Below, one piece after another: positions 31,646 through 41,633 of a stretch of 64,000 nucleotides of DNA (the first letter of the stretch is position 1; each line of letters starts with the position of its first letter). Source of the stretch: an uncultured Oceanisphaera sp. GTDB taxonomy: Bacteria; Pseudomonadota; Gammaproteobacteria; Enterobacterales; Aeromonadaceae. A program made the translations under genes and the position numbers. The notes under the pieces were generated by a model. The model did not search any database and had not been told where the DNA came from. It worked only from the letters and a program-made list of their open reading frames with translations. The DNA lies in assembly GCF_947495715.1 (NCBI RefSeq), contig NZ_CANLZU010000013.1:59722-123721 (forward strand). The letters run 5' to 3'.

Positions 31646-34600
31646 CTGTTAAAAGCAAATTCCGGCGCCAGCCGGCTCAGCCCCAGGCCCTGGCTCTTGC
31701 TCAGCTTGATCTGCACCGGCACCCGTTCCTTCAGCGCCTCGATATGACTGATGATCCCGATCATCTTGCCACTGGCATTGAGCGCATCCAGCGCATCCAG
31801 CGCCACCTCCAGCGTCTCGGCATCCAGGGTGCCGAAGCCCTCGTCCAGAAACAGCGAGTCGATGCGGGTCTTGCTGCTGACCAGATCCGATAGCGCCAAC
31901 GCCAGCGCCAGACTGACCAGAAAGCTCTCGCCGCCGGACAGGGTCTGGGTATCGCGCGCCACGTCGGCCTGCCAGGTGTCGATCACCGACAGCTCGAGCT
32001 CCCCCCCAGTCTTGCGCCCCAGCCGGTAGCGACCGTGCAGTCGCACCAGCCGCTGATTGGCCAGCTGCACCAGATGGTCCAGGGTCAAGCCCTGGGCGAA
32101 ACGGCGATACTTGGCGCCGTCCGCCGAGCCGATCAGGCTGTTAAGCTGTTCCCAAAGCTGCAGTTGCTGCCGTTGTGCCGCTATATCGGCAAACAGCGCC
32201 CGCTGCTGCTCCCTTTGCTGTCGATCCCGGTCCAGCCGCTCTCCGAGTCCGCCCAAACGTTGCAGCAAATCGCTCTCTGCCTGCTGCAGCTCGGTAACCC
32301 GGCTGGACAGCACGGCCAGGGCGTCGGGCCGGGGTTCGCCCAACCCTTGCCATTCCAACTCTGCCCGCTCCAGCAGGGTGCCGGCCCGTTCGAACCGCTG
32401 CCGCAGCTGTGCGATCTGCATTTCCAGTCGCTCCCGCTCGGCATCACTCAGCAGCGCTGCCATAAAGGCCGCTTCGTCGGCAAAGTCGCTTTGCGCCAAC
32501 GCCTGCAGCCATTGACGCTGTCGTTCGCCGAGCTCGGCTTCCTGCTCCGCCAACTGATGTTGCAGTAACGCCAGTGTCGAGCTCTCTTTATGACACCCGG
32601 CCTCCAGCGTCGGCAGCCGGGCTTCCAGCTTGGCGACCGCCTCCTGTGGCTCGACCGTGGTAACGCCTTCCCGTTCCGCCAGTCCCAGCGTCTGCCAGCG
32701 TCGTTGCCACTGCTGCACCAGTATGTCGGCTTGTCGCTGATCCGCCGTCCGCCGCTGCCGTTGTTCCGCCAGTTGCTGCCAGTGCTGTTGCTGACGCTGC
32801 CAGTCTTGCCATTGCCGCTCGGTTTGCTGCAGCCAGCCGGACCAGTCGGCAGGCGCCTCCCAACCGTGAGCGGCCAGCTCGGCGGCAAGCCGCTGTTGCG
32901 CATCGGCACTCTGTTGCCGACATTTCTGCAGTTCATCCTCAAGTTGCTGCAGCTGCTGCATCAGGCTCTGATCCTGTTGCTCCAGCAACTGCTGCCGGTG
33001 TGCGAGATCATTCACCTGCTGGCGAGCATTCCGCTGGTCCAGCTCGGCCCGGGCCAGCGCCTGTTTTGCGGCATCAAGCCGTTCTGCCAGTTGTTCCTGC
33101 TGCTGTAATTGCTGCCGACGTTGTGCCAGTTGTTCGGACCAGTCCACAGCAGTCATGGCCAGTTCCGTCAGCTGCTGCCGATGCCGAGCCCTCAACTCCT
33201 GATGCTGTTGGCTCAACTCGACCAGACGCTGCTCACCCTGCTCCAGTTTTAGCTTCTGCGCCAGCTGCCGGTGACCCAGCTCCTGACCCTGCTGCTCCAG
33301 CTCCTCACGCTGTTGTCGCTTCTCTGCCAGCTCGTTGGCGGTGCTGTCATCCAGCGCCTGGTAGGCCTCGATGGCCGGATGTGACTCACTGCCGCACAGG
33401 GGGCAGGCTTCTCCCGGCTGCAGCCGGACCCGGTGCTGCTCCAGATCCCGAATGCGTTGCTCCTGCGCCAGCAGCCTTTCCTTGTCGCGGATCAGCTCCT
33501 TGAGCTGGGCGTATTGCTGGCGAAACTGCTTGAGCTGCAGCTCGCCCTGCTGCCAGCGAGGCGTGAGCTCCGTCAGCTCTTCGGTCAACGATTGCTGTTC
33601 AGTCTGCAGTTGCTGCAGTAATTCCGCTCCCTGCTCCAGCGCCGACCACAACGGCTGCTGGCGATACAGGCTCTGCAGCCGACTGTGGAACGCGGCTTCT
33701 TCTTCACCATCCAGCAGTTGCGTTTGCGCCTGCTGCCGAGCCTGATGACGCTGCTGTGCCTGTACCAATGCCTCTGCAGCGTCTTTCTGCTCCCGGGCGA
33801 GCTGTTGCAACCGTGCTTCGGCCTGTTGCCGCTGCCGTTGGCTGTCTTGCCGTTTGGCTTGCAGGTTACCCAGCCGTTGCTGCGTGTCGGCCTGTTGCCC
33901 AATGCTTCCGCGCCAGCCCGCCAGCAGCTCTCCCAGCCGGGCACCGGCCGGGTTATTGGCCATGGCCTGTTCCAGCTGTTGCTGAGCGGCCTCCAGCTCT
34001 GTCTGTTGCCGCGCCAGCTCACCCTGATACTGGCGGCTGAACGCCAGTCCCTGCCAGCAAGTATCATTACGCTCATCCTCCAGCGCCGTCAGCCTTGTCT
34101 GCTGAGACGCCAGCTCCCCCACCAGGCTCTGCTTACGCTTGAGTCCCTGTTGAGCCTGCAGCCAGAGGGGATGCAGACGGGCCGCCGGCCCCGCCGCGTT
34201 CAGCCGGGCCTGCTCGGGGGCGGCCTGCTCCAACGCCATGTCCGCCTGTTGCCGCTCCTGCCGAGCGCTGACCAGTTGCTGTTCGCATCGGTCCCACTCC
34301 TCCCGGTGCTGCAGTGCCGTACGGGCCAGCTTTAACTCGCCCTGCCGCGCCTTCAGCTCCTGCCCGAGCCCGGTTTGTTGTTCGCTGATTTGCCGTCGAT
34401 CTTCTTCAGTCAGCAACGCCATGCCTTCAGCCCTGGCCTCTCGCTGCGCCAGGGTGTTTTGCTGCTCGCGGGTCTGCTCGAACACCCGCCTGGAGATCTG
34501 GGCATAGATATCGGTGCCGGTCAGCTCTTCGAGCAGTTCGGCCCGCTCGTTGGCATTGGCGTGCAGAAAGGCGGCAAAGCCACCCTGGGCCAGCAGCATG

Positions 34601-35046
34601 GATTTGGTAAAACGGCCAAAATCCAGCCCACTCAGTTGTTCGGTCAGATTCAGCTTGTCGTTGATTTTGTTGGTGATAATCGTGCCATCGAGTCGGGCCA
34701 GCTCCACCTTGGGATTCTGCAGCTTGCCGTCCAGCTTGTCCCGGGAGCGCCGCTGGCTCCAGAAGGCGCGATAACCTTCCCCTTTGATCTCGAATTCCAC
34801 CTCCGCCAGACAGTCGGCGGTATGGCGGGTCATCAGCTCGTTGCCACCGGCGGAAATGTTCTTCATGCGCGGCGTCTGGTGATAAAGCGCCAGACAGATG
34901 GCATCGAGCAGGGTGGTCTTGCCGGCGCCGGTAGGCCCGGTGATGGCAAACAGGCCGCTGTCACTGAACGGCGACCGGGTGAAGTCGATTTTCCACTCCC
35001 CTTTCAGGGAGTTCAGGTTTTTCAGGCGCAGGCTGAGGATCTTCAT
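31636..35046 (-). CDS. sbcC: SbcC, ATPase subunit of SbcCD nuclease
   Basis: A 1136-residue SMC-like protein. Walker A GPTGAGKTTLLDAI is near residue 35, two long Gln/Leu/Glu/Arg-rich coiled coils flank the zinc-hook CPLC (about residue 549), and the C-terminal signature LSGGESFLVSLALALALSDL and Walker B LFLDEGFGTLD complete the ABC head. With SbcD it cuts hairpin and palindromic DNA and protein-blocked ends. Longer than E. coli SbcC (1048). It overlaps sbcD by 4 bases. The C-terminal residues NSEG lie in the repeat element. Confidence 0.95.
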   Translation of the reverse strand: MKILSLRLKNLNSLKGEWKIDFTRSPFSDSGLFAITGPTGAGKTTLLDAICLALYHQTPRMKNISAGGNELMTRHTADCLAEVEFEIKGEGYRAFWSQRRSRDKLDGKLQNPKVELARLDGTIITNKINDKLNLTEQLSGLDFGRFTKSMLLAQGGFAAFLHANANERAELLEELTGTDIYAQISRRVFEQTREQQNTLAQREARAEGMALLTEEDRRQISEQQTGLGQELKARQGELKLARTALQHREEWDRCEQQLVSARQERQQADMALEQAAPEQARLNAAGPAARLHPLWLQAQQGLKRKQSLVGELASQQTRLTALEDERNDTCWQGLAFSRQYQGELARQQTELEAAQQQLEQAMANNPAGARLGELLAGWRGSIGQQADTQQRLGNLQAKRQDSQRQRQQAEARLQQLAREQKDAAEALVQAQQRHQARQQAQTQLLDGEEEAAFHSRLQSLYRQQPLWSALEQGAELLQQLQTEQQSLTEELTELTPRWQQGELQLKQFRQQYAQLKELIRDKERLLAQEQRIRDLEQHRVRLQPGEACPLCGSESHPAIEAYQALDDSTANELAEKRQQREELEQQGQELGHRQLAQKLKLEQGEQRLVELSQQHQELRARHRQQLTELAMTAVDWSEQLAQRRQQLQQQEQLAERLDAAKQALARAELDQRNARQQVNDLAHRQQLLEQQDQSLMQQLQQLEDELQKCRQQSADAQQRLAAELAAHGWEAPADWSGWLQQTERQWQDWQRQQQHWQQLAEQRQRRTADQRQADILVQQWQRRWQTLGLAEREGVTTVEPQEAVAKLEARLPTLEAGCHKESSTLALLQHQLAEQEAELGERQRQWLQALAQSDFADEAAFMAALLSDAERERLEMQIAQLRQRFERAGTLLERAELEWQGLGEPRPDALAVLSSRVTELQQAESDLLQRLGGLGERLDRDRQQREQQRALFADIAAQRQQLQLWEQLNSLIGSADGAKYRRFAQGLTLDHLVQLANQRLVRLHGRYRLGRKTGGELELSVIDTWQADVARDTQTLSGGESFLVSLALALALSDLVSSKTRIDSLFLDEGFGTLDAETLEVALDALDALNASGKMIGIISHIEALKERVPVQIKLSKSQGLGLSRLAPEFAFNSEG

Positions 35047-36254
35047 GCGGGTTCCTCCATCTGCAGCAACAGCTCACGGTACAGGCTACTCAACGCCTGC
35101 TGCCGCTCATCCTCTATTGGCTCCGGTGCCAGCCGTCGCTCGAACACCTCCGCCGGTGTCAGCTCGCTCAGGGTCACCCCCTGCTCGGCGGTCAGGCCGT
35201 CACGGCGCTGGGTGCGCTGCCGGCGCACCAGCAATATCTCCAGCGGCAGTCCTTCCGCCAGCTGCTCCACCCGCGGTTGCAGGTCGCTCAGGTAATCATC
35301 TTCACTTACCGTCACTTCCAGCCAGACCGGTACCTCATGGTCGGCGGCGAGCTGCTGCATCGCCTCCGCCAGTTGCTCCAGGTTACCGCTGACTCTGGCC
35401 AGAGGCTGAAATATCGGCACCGGCAGCGGGGTCACCGCCTGCAGGCCCTCACCACTCATCTCGACCAGCAAGACTTCCTTCTGCTGGCCGACTTCGTCGA
35501 AGCTGAGCGCGATGGGCGAGCCGCAATAGCGAATGTGCTCGTGGCCGCCCACCTTCTGTGGCCGGTGAATATGCCCCAGGGCAAGGTAGTCGACCGGCGG
35601 AAAGGCGCTGGCGGGAAAGGCGTCCAGGGTGCCGATGTAGATCTCCCGTACCGAGTCGCTGCTGCTGGCGCCCACCGTGGTGAGGTGGCCGGTGGCCACA
35701 ATCGGCAATGGCGGCTCCGCCAGCCCGGCCTGCTGTTGCGCCAGTTCAAACAGTTGCCGGTAATGGTCGGCAATGGCCTGTTGCAGGGCCTGCTGCTTGT
35801 CGGCGGCACTCTGTCCGGCCTCGCTGGCCATCACCTCGCGGGCCCGAATGAAGGGCACGGCACACAGCACGGCACCGGGCCGGCCATCCCGCTCCGACAA
35901 GGTCAGTACCTGATGCTCAACGTCGTCCAGCATGCCGGGAATCACCTGCACGTTCAGGCAGCCCAACAAGGTGCGAGACTCGTTCAGCATGGCCACCGAG
36001 TCGTGATTACCGCCCAGAATCACCAGTTGGGCACCGGTGTGCTGCAGTTCGACAATAAAGCCGTTGTACAGCTCACGGGCATAGCTGGGCGGGGTGCCGG
36101 TGTCGAACACATCCCCCGCCACGACCACCGCCGCCACTTCATGTTCCTTTACCTGCTCGATCAGCCAGCGCAAAAAGGCCTGGTGTTCATCGAGGCGGGT
36201 TTTACCCATAAAATGCTGGCCAAGGTGCCAGTCGGAGGTGTGCAGTAGGCGCAT
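35043..36254 (-). CDS. sbcD: SbcD, nuclease subunit of SbcCD
   Basis: A 403-residue Mre11-type phosphoesterase with the metal-binding motifs DWHLGQ (near residue 7), GDVFD, GGNHDS and GHIHRPQ, then the capping domain. It is first in the sbcDC operon and divergent from the EamA gene. Confidence 0.95.
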   Translation of the reverse strand: MRLLHTSDWHLGQHFMGKTRLDEHQAFLRWLIEQVKEHEVAAVVVAGDVFDTGTPPSYARELYNGFIVELQHTGAQLVILGGNHDSVAMLNESRTLLGCLNVQVIPGMLDDVEHQVLTLSERDGRPGAVLCAVPFIRAREVMASEAGQSAADKQQALQQAIADHYRQLFELAQQQAGLAEPPLPIVATGHLTTVGASSSDSVREIYIGTLDAFPASAFPPVDYLALGHIHRPQKVGGHEHIRYCGSPIALSFDEVGQQKEVLLVEMSGEGLQAVTPLPVPIFQPLARVSGNLEQLAEAMQQLAADHEVPVWLEVTVSEDDYLSDLQPRVEQLAEGLPLEILLVRRQRTQRRDGLTAEQGVTLSELTPAEVFERRLAPEPIEDERQQALSSLYRELLLQMEEPA

Positions 36255-36379
36255 AATGACTCTTGTGATTGACGGCGGTGACCGCTATTAGACCCGCTAA
36301 GCCGATGGCTGGCAAATCTCCCTTGGCGGCGGGGTAAAACTTGCTAGACTGGGCCTTTCCCGCTGATTTGTACTCATTA

Positions 36380-37288
36380 ATGTCTTTTTCTTATGATTAC
36401 CTCGCCCTGGCGGCGGCGGCCTGCTGGGCCACGGCTAGTTTGCTGTCGGCCAATGCCGCCCGCCATCTGGGCGCCTTTGCCTTTTCTCGCTGGCGCATGT
36501 TCTGCGTCAGTCTGATGTTGTGGTCGGTGGCCTTGCTGACCGGAGGCTGGAGCAGCCTGAACGGTCACAGCCTGAGCATCATGGCGCTGTCCGGCCTGAT
36601 CGGTATTTTTATCGGCGATACCGCCCTTTTTGCCGCCATGAACCGACTCGGCCCCCGCCGGGCGGGCGTACTGTTTGCCACCCATGCACTGTTCTCTGCC
36701 GTACTGGCCTACCTGGTGTTCGGTGAAACCATCACCGGTCTGACGCTGGTGGGTTGCCTGTTGCTGCTAGGTGGGGTCATGACCGCCATTTTCATGGGCA
36801 GGCGCAGCAATGAAACCCACGCCTGGGAGCAGGATAATGGCAGTCCCTGGCCGGGCATTGCCCTCGGCCTGCTGGCGGCTTTATGTCAGTCGGTGGCCAC
36901 GCTGATGGTGAAGCCGGTGATGATGAGTACGCAGGATCCGCTCGATCCTGTGGCTGCTTCGGCGGTACGCATGAGTATCGCTTTTTTCGCGCACCTGGCA
37001 CTGCTGTGGTGTGGCTTGTCGGTTGCCAGGCCGTTGCAGCGCATCAACTGGCCAATTTTCGGCATGGTGGCGCTGAACGCCTTTCTGGCGATGGGGGTGG
37101 GCATGACCCTGATTTTGCTGGCCTTGCGCCATGGCGAGGTGGGCATGGTGGCCATGCTGAGTTCGGTGAGTCCGGTGCTGGTGCTGCCGTTGCTGTGGCT
37201 GATCATGAAGCGCCGCCCGGCCAATGGAGCCTGGCTGGGCGCGCTGGCAACGGTAATAGGTACTCTGCTGATTGTGGCGCGTCATTAA
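36380..37288 (+). CDS. EamA-family (DMT) transporter
   Basis: A 302-residue inner-membrane protein with about ten hydrophobic segments in two EamA halves, each ending in a glycine-rich helix (LVGCLLLLGGVMTAIFMG; LGALATVIGTLLIVA). The ATG at 36380 (MSFSYDYLAL) is preferred because the first helix begins right after it; a longer in-frame start is possible. Drug/metabolite exporters of this type cannot be assigned a substrate from sequence. Confidence 0.85.
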   Translation: MSFSYDYLALAAAACWATASLLSANAARHLGAFAFSRWRMFCVSLMLWSVALLTGGWSSLNGHSLSIMALSGLIGIFIGDTALFAAMNRLGPRRAGVLFATHALFSAVLAYLVFGETITGLTLVGCLLLLGGVMTAIFMGRRSNETHAWEQDNGSPWPGIALGLLAALCQSVATLMVKPVMMSTQDPLDPVAASAVRMSIAFFAHLALLWCGLSVARPLQRINWPIFGMVALNAFLAMGVGMTLILLALRHGEVGMVAMLSSVSPVLVLPLLWLIMKRRPANGAWLGALATVIGTLLIVARH

Positions 37289-37319
37289 CGACGTCGACAT
37301 TTGTGTTACAGGATGGAAC

Positions 37320-37940
37320 TTAAAGCGGGAGTCCTTCCTTATCGAGTACCTGGCGCACCGCCGGGTCCTCTTTCATGTCCTGAAAATGTCGTGCCACATG
37401 CGGATAGGCATTGAGTCCGTCGGGCATCACTCGTACGGCCCAGTAGGTAAAGGCAAAGGCGCAGGCGTCTACAATGCTGAGGTGTTCGTCCATATACCAG
37501 GTTCGGCTGGCCAGGTGGTTATCCATTCGCTGCAGCAAGGGCGCCGCCTGGGCCGGTACCGCCGCCTTGATGGCATTCAGGGCGGCGTCACTGGTATCTG
37601 TGGTGTATTTACCGGGGGCAAAGTAGGGCACGAAGGCGCGATATACGTCGGTGTTGAAAAAACTCAGCCAGTAATCGCACTGATATAACAGCACCGGATC
37701 GGTACCCGGTCCCAGATGCTCGCCCTGTGGCAAACGCGACAAATAACGCAGAATGGCGCTGTTCTGGTACAGAGCCCCCATTTCTTCGGTAAACAGCACC
37801 GGCACCGCGGCCAGATAGTTAATCTTGAGGAACGCCGGATCCCGGGTATCCGCCCGTTCCAGCTCATAGGGGACGTCAAGCCAGGACAACACGATATGAG
37901 GGGCGAGTGAACAAGCGCCAGGCCTGTAATATAACTTCAT
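37320..37940 (-). CDS. Glutathione S-transferase family protein (beta-class-like)
   Basis: A 206-residue soluble GST beginning MKLYYRPGACSLAPHIVLSWLDVPYE, the beta-class signature with the catalytic Cys10-type residue and the Pro of the glutathione site (LAAVPVLFTEEMGALYQNSAILRYL). An all-helical C-terminal domain follows. It lies downstream of the MarR-type gene on the same strand with a 184-base gap, so MarR control is possible. Confidence 0.88.
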   Translation of the reverse strand: MKLYYRPGACSLAPHIVLSWLDVPYELERADTRDPAFLKINYLAAVPVLFTEEMGALYQNSAILRYLSRLPQGEHLGPGTDPVLLYQCDYWLSFFNTDVYRAFVPYFAPGKYTTDTSDAALNAIKAAVPAQAAPLLQRMDNHLASRTWYMDEHLSIVDACAFAFTYWAVRVMPDGLNAYPHVARHFQDMKEDPAVRQVLDKEGLPL

Positions 37941-38124
37941 TCAATAACCTCCTTGATGGCCATTAGGCCGCTCGGCCTGTCTGAATTCATAGGGTCTGTT
38001 GACCTAGTATGAAGCCGGCCCGAGCCTCCGGCTTCACCTTGCTTGAGTATCAGCAGGAAAACGGAAATTCGCGACGTCATGCCGTCAAATCTTCCGGTAA
38101 ATGACCAGAAAGTTGAAGCAGGCC

Positions 38125-38661
38125 TCAGTCTTCCACCGCCAGCAGCATTTTCTTTAACAGAACGGCAAACTGTTGCTGCTCATCGTTCGACAAGGTACCG
38201 GCCAGCTCGGCCTCGGCGGCCAGGTGATGCCCGACCGCTTCTTCTACCACCCTGAACCCTTCTTCGGTCAGCGTGACAATGACACCGCGCCGGTCGTGAT
38301 CCGCCTGGGCCCGACTGACCAGACCCCGGCTTTCCAGGCGATTGATGCGGTTGGTCAGGGCACCGGACGAAATCAGCACCATGGTCTGTAACTGGTTGGG
38401 GGACAACTGGAAAGAAGGCGGATGACGACGCAATGCTGCCAATACATCGAATTCACCCACATTCAGTCCGTAATGCGCCAAATCCTGCAACACACGACGG
38501 GTAATGAAATATTCGAGCCGTACGATACGGCCGATGACCTCGGTACTGTCAAAGTCCAGTTCGGGGCGGACCCGGTTCCAGAGGGTAACGATGCGGTCGA
38601 TTTGATCCATCACCTGATCGCCGGTGCCGGAAGGGGTATTCTGCGTGTGATTATCATTCAT
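38125..38661 (-). CDS. MarR-family transcriptional regulator
   Basis: A 178-residue winged-helix regulator with the MarR core: LAHYGLNVGEFDVLAALRRHPPSFQLSPNQL, VLISSGALTNRINRLESRGLV and the wing DRRGVIVTLTEEG. The start is uncertain; ATG at 38661 (MNDNHTQN) gives an N-terminal tail, and another ATG 17 codons later is possible. The ligand and targets are unknown; the neighbouring GST gene is a candidate. Confidence 0.85.
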   Translation of the reverse strand: MNDNHTQNTPSGTGDQVMDQIDRIVTLWNRVRPELDFDSTEVIGRIVRLEYFITRRVLQDLAHYGLNVGEFDVLAALRRHPPSFQLSPNQLQTMVLISSGALTNRINRLESRGLVSRAQADHDRRGVIVTLTEEGFRVVEEAVGHHLAAEAELAGTLSNDEQQQFAVLLKKMLLAVED

Positions 38662-38895
38662 TGGTATCGGATGCTCCGTTATGCTCGCAGCCATTTTCAT
38701 ATCAAGAGATATTGATAATAACATAAAGAATTCCGTCGCTGCGCGGCCGTCATGCATACCGGGTCGACTCAAACGTGGTTTTTCAGGCCGTTCCGGGTTT
38801 CACCAGATCGTTTAATGACCGCCACACTTGGGGTATACTCGACGGGTTTAATGAAATTCAATGGAAATAAATAAGCCAACTGGGAGAATAAAAAG

Positions 38896-39330
38896 GTGAG
38901 CCTGTTAAGAAACCTGTTGCTTGCCGGCGTTGCCGCTGCCTCTTTGAGTGGTATGGCCTACGCCGCCAATGATATGTCGCCCGAAGCGGTTGCCGAGCGC
39001 ACCAAGCCGGTAGGCAGCGTCTACACTGCCGCCGATCTGGAAGGCATTGTCGATACCGCCGCCGCCGGTAGCAGCGATGAAGCCGCCGGGCCGCGCAGTG
39101 GTGATGCCGTATTCACCGCCGCCTGCTCTGCCTGTCACTCCACCGGTGCCGCCGGCGCGCCCATCAAGGGTGATGCCGCCGCCTGGGAACCTCGTGTCGC
39201 CAAGGGCCGTGACACTCTGCTGAACCACGCGCTGAATGGCTTCAATGCCATGCCGCCTCGCGGTGCCTGCGGTGCCTGCTCGGATGAAGAGATTGCCAAC
39301 GCCGTTGATTACATGCTCGACGCCATCTGA
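38896..39330 (+). CDS. Cytochrome c5-family periplasmic protein
   Basis: A 144-residue exported monohaem cytochrome. The signal peptide (to about Ala23) and a 50-residue Ala/Gly/Glu linker precede the haem site CSACH (Cys77-Cys80-His81), the Met ligand in NAMPPRG, and the GACGAC pair that forms the disulfide typical of cytochrome c5. The start codon is GTG at 38896 after a GGGAG-type site. It probably carries electrons to a terminal oxidase or reductase. Confidence 0.9.
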   Translation: MSLLRNLLLAGVAAASLSGMAYAANDMSPEAVAERTKPVGSVYTAADLEGIVDTAAAGSSDEAAGPRSGDAVFTAACSACHSTGAAGAPIKGDAAAWEPRVAKGRDTLLNHALNGFNAMPPRGACGACSDEEIANAVDYMLDAI

Positions 39331-39362
39331 GTAAAACGACGCCTTGAAGGCATCATTGATAC

Positions 39363-39388
39363 AAAAGCCGCAGAAATGCGGCTTTTTT
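39363..39388 (+). terminator. Terminator of the cytochrome c5 gene
   Basis: A ten-base AAAAGCCGCA/TGCGGCTTTT stem with a GAAA tetraloop is followed by a T run. Confidence 0.9.
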
Positions 39389-39398
39389 GTTTGTTATC

Positions 39399-39475
39399 GG
39401 TGAGGTGTAAAGTGTGAGGGGTAAAGTGTGAGGGGTAAGGAAAAATCCCTCACTCCTCACCCCTCACCCCTCACG
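39399..39475. repeat. GGGGTGAGG-type imperfect palindrome (copy 2)
   Basis: Left arm repeats GTGAGGGGTAAA; right arm repeats CTCACCCCTCACCCC. It sits between convergent cytochrome c5 and rep genes and contains the rep stop codon (39471-39473). Confidence 0.75.
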
Positions 39476-41489
39476 ATTTTTTACCGAACATGGCTCTCAG
39501 GTTGGCGATGCTGGCCTGGCCCTTTTCCATGCGCTCACCTTCGCTCGGCGGTTTGCGGTTGTGCTCCCAGTCCAGATCCTGCTGCGGCAACTCCAGCAAA
39601 AAACGACTGGGTTCGGGCCGTATCTGCTCGCCAAACTGACGGCGCTCCCGGCACAGGGTAAAGGTCAGCGCCTGCTGGGCCCGGGTGATGCCCACATAGG
39701 CCAGCCGCCGCTCTTCCTCTATGTTGTCTTCATCGATGCTGCTCTGGTGCGGCAGCAAGCCTTCTTCCATGCCCACCATGAACACATAGGGGTATTCCAG
39801 CCCCTTGGAAGAATGCAATGTCATCAGCTGCACCTGCTCGCCGTCGTCTTCGTCTTCACCCCGCTCCATCATGTCGCGCAGGGTCAGCCGAATCACCACC
39901 TGCGGCAGGGTCATGGCCTCGTCCAGCTCCGAGCCTTCCAGCATCTGGCTGACCCACTTGAACAGGGTAGACACGTTCTGCATGCGCATCTCGGCGGCCC
40001 GCGGGCTGGGCGAGCTCTCGTAGAGCCATTCTTCGTAGTTGATGTCCTTGATCATGTCGCGCACCGCCTCGACCGCATTGCCGCGCGCCGCCTCATCCCC
40101 CCGGCGCACCAGCCAGTCGCTGAAGGCGCGTATCGATACCAGGCCACGGCCGGTCAGGGTCTGCTCAAGCCCCAGCTCGAAACTGGCGGCAAACAGGCTC
40201 TTGCCCCGGTTATTGGCGTAGGTACCCAGCTTTTCCAGACTGGTGGGGCCGATTTCCCGCCGCGGGGTATTCACCACCCGCAGAAAGGCGTTGTCGTCAT
40301 CCGGATTCACCAGCAGCCGCAGGTAGGCCATGATGTCCTTGATTTCGGCCCGCGAGAAAAACGAGGTGCCGCCGCTGATCTTGTAGGGAATGCGGTTGGT
40401 CATCAGCGTTTTTTCCAGCGTACGCGACTGATGATTACCCCGGTAGAGAATGGCGTAATCGCCGAATTTGCTGCCGTTCATGAACTTGTGGCCCATGATC
40501 TCGGCCACCACCCGTTCGGCCTCGTGCTCCTCGTTCTTGGCGAACAACACCCGCACCGGCGCCTCGTAGGCCATCTCGGAAAACAGCTGCTTCTCGAACA
40601 CGTGAGGGTTGTTGGCGATCAGAATATTGGCGCACTGCAGTATCTGCCCGCGGGAGCGATAATTCTGCTCCAGCTTGATCACCCGCAGGTTGGGGTAGTC
40701 TTCTTGCAGCAGCACCAGATTCTGCGGCCGGGCGCCCCGCCAGGAATAGATGGACTGATCGTCGTCCCCCACCACGGTAAAGCGGGCCCGCTCGCCGGCG
40801 ATCAGCTTGACCAGCTCGTACTGGCTGGTGTTGGTATCCTGATATTCGTCCACCAGCAGGTAGCGGATCTTGTTTTGCCAGAAGGCCCGCACCTCGCTGT
40901 TGGTTTTGAGCAACAGGGTCGGCATCAGGATAAGATCGTCGAAGTCCAGCGCGTTGTAGGCCTTCATCTGCCGCTGATAGCGCTCGTAGCACTGGGCAAA
41001 CAGCACCAGCTCCGGATCGTTCGCCAACCGGGCCGCCCGGGCCGGCAGCACCAGATCGTTTTTCCAGTTGGAAATGGTGCTGATCAAGCGGGCGATCTTT
41101 TCCTTGTCACCGTCCAGCTCCTGCTCGGTGAGATCCTTGATCAGCGCCAGCTGATCCTGATCGTCGAACAGCGAAAAACCGGCCTTCAGACCCAGCGTCT
41201 TGTGTTCGCGACGGATGATATCCAGCCCCAGAGTATGAAAGGTGGACACCATCAGTCCCCGGGCTTCACCCTTGCCCAGGGTCTGGGCCACCCGCTCCTT
41301 CATCTCCCGCGCCGCCTTGTTGGTAAAGGTGACGGCGGCGATGTTGCGCGCCTTGTAGTCACACTGGCGTACCAGATAGGCAATTTTATTGGTAATGACC
41401 CGGGTCTTGCCGCTGCCGGCGCCGGCCAGTACCAGGCAGGGTCCGCCAATGTAGCGTACGGCATCGTCTTGGGCTGGATTGAGTTTCAT
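39471..41489 (-). CDS. rep: Rep, ATP-dependent DNA helicase
   Basis: A 672-residue UvrD-like SF1 helicase closely resembling E. coli Rep (673) throughout: Walker [47 protein letters not shown], and the C-terminal [14 protein letters not shown] motif ([15 protein letters not shown]) and YVGITRAQ. It unwinds 3'-to-5' and helps forks past protein blocks. Its stop codon lies in a repeat element, though the C-terminal tail length is normal. Confidence 0.96.
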   Translation of the reverse strand: MKLNPAQDDAVRYIGGPCLVLAGAGSGKTRVITNKIAYLVRQCDYKARNIAAVTFTNKAAREMKERVAQTLGKGEARGLMVSTFHTLGLDIIRREHKTLGLKAGFSLFDDQDQLALIKDLTEQELDGDKEKIARLISTISNWKNDLVLPARAARLANDPELVLFAQCYERYQRQMKAYNALDFDDLILMPTLLLKTNSEVRAFWQNKIRYLLVDEYQDTNTSQYELVKLIAGERARFTVVGDDDQSIYSWRGARPQNLVLLQEDYPNLRVIKLEQNYRSRGQILQCANILIANNPHVFEKQLFSEMAYEAPVRVLFAKNEEHEAERVVAEIMGHKFMNGSKFGDYAILYRGNHQSRTLEKTLMTNRIPYKISGGTSFFSRAEIKDIMAYLRLLVNPDDDNAFLRVVNTPRREIGPTSLEKLGTYANNRGKSLFAASFELGLEQTLTGRGLVSIRAFSDWLVRRGDEAARGNAVEAVRDMIKDINYEEWLYESSPSPRAAEMRMQNVSTLFKWVSQMLEGSELDEAMTLPQVVIRLTLRDMMERGEDEDDGEQVQLMTLHSSKGLEYPYVFMVGMEEGLLPHQSSIDEDNIEEERRLAYVGITRAQQALTFTLCRERRQFGEQIRPEPSRFLLELPQQDLDWEHNRKPPSEGERMEKGQASIANLRAMFGKKS

Positions 41490-41633
41490 GGCATTTCCGA
41501 CGGCTGAACAGGGGCGCTCATTCTACCGGCTGCAGCCAAAGGGTGAAAGGACGGGGATTGGGGATTAGGCATCTTGTCATCGCGCAGGCTTTGGCTCATG
41601 ATCCCGGTCAGCGCTCATTCACCAGACAGGCAC

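Noticed and set aside
39561..41507. A 648-codon open frame on the plus strand opposite rep
   Set aside because: It is the mirror of a high-GC conserved gene, with His/Gln/Leu/Pro-rich low-complexity composition and no family pattern.
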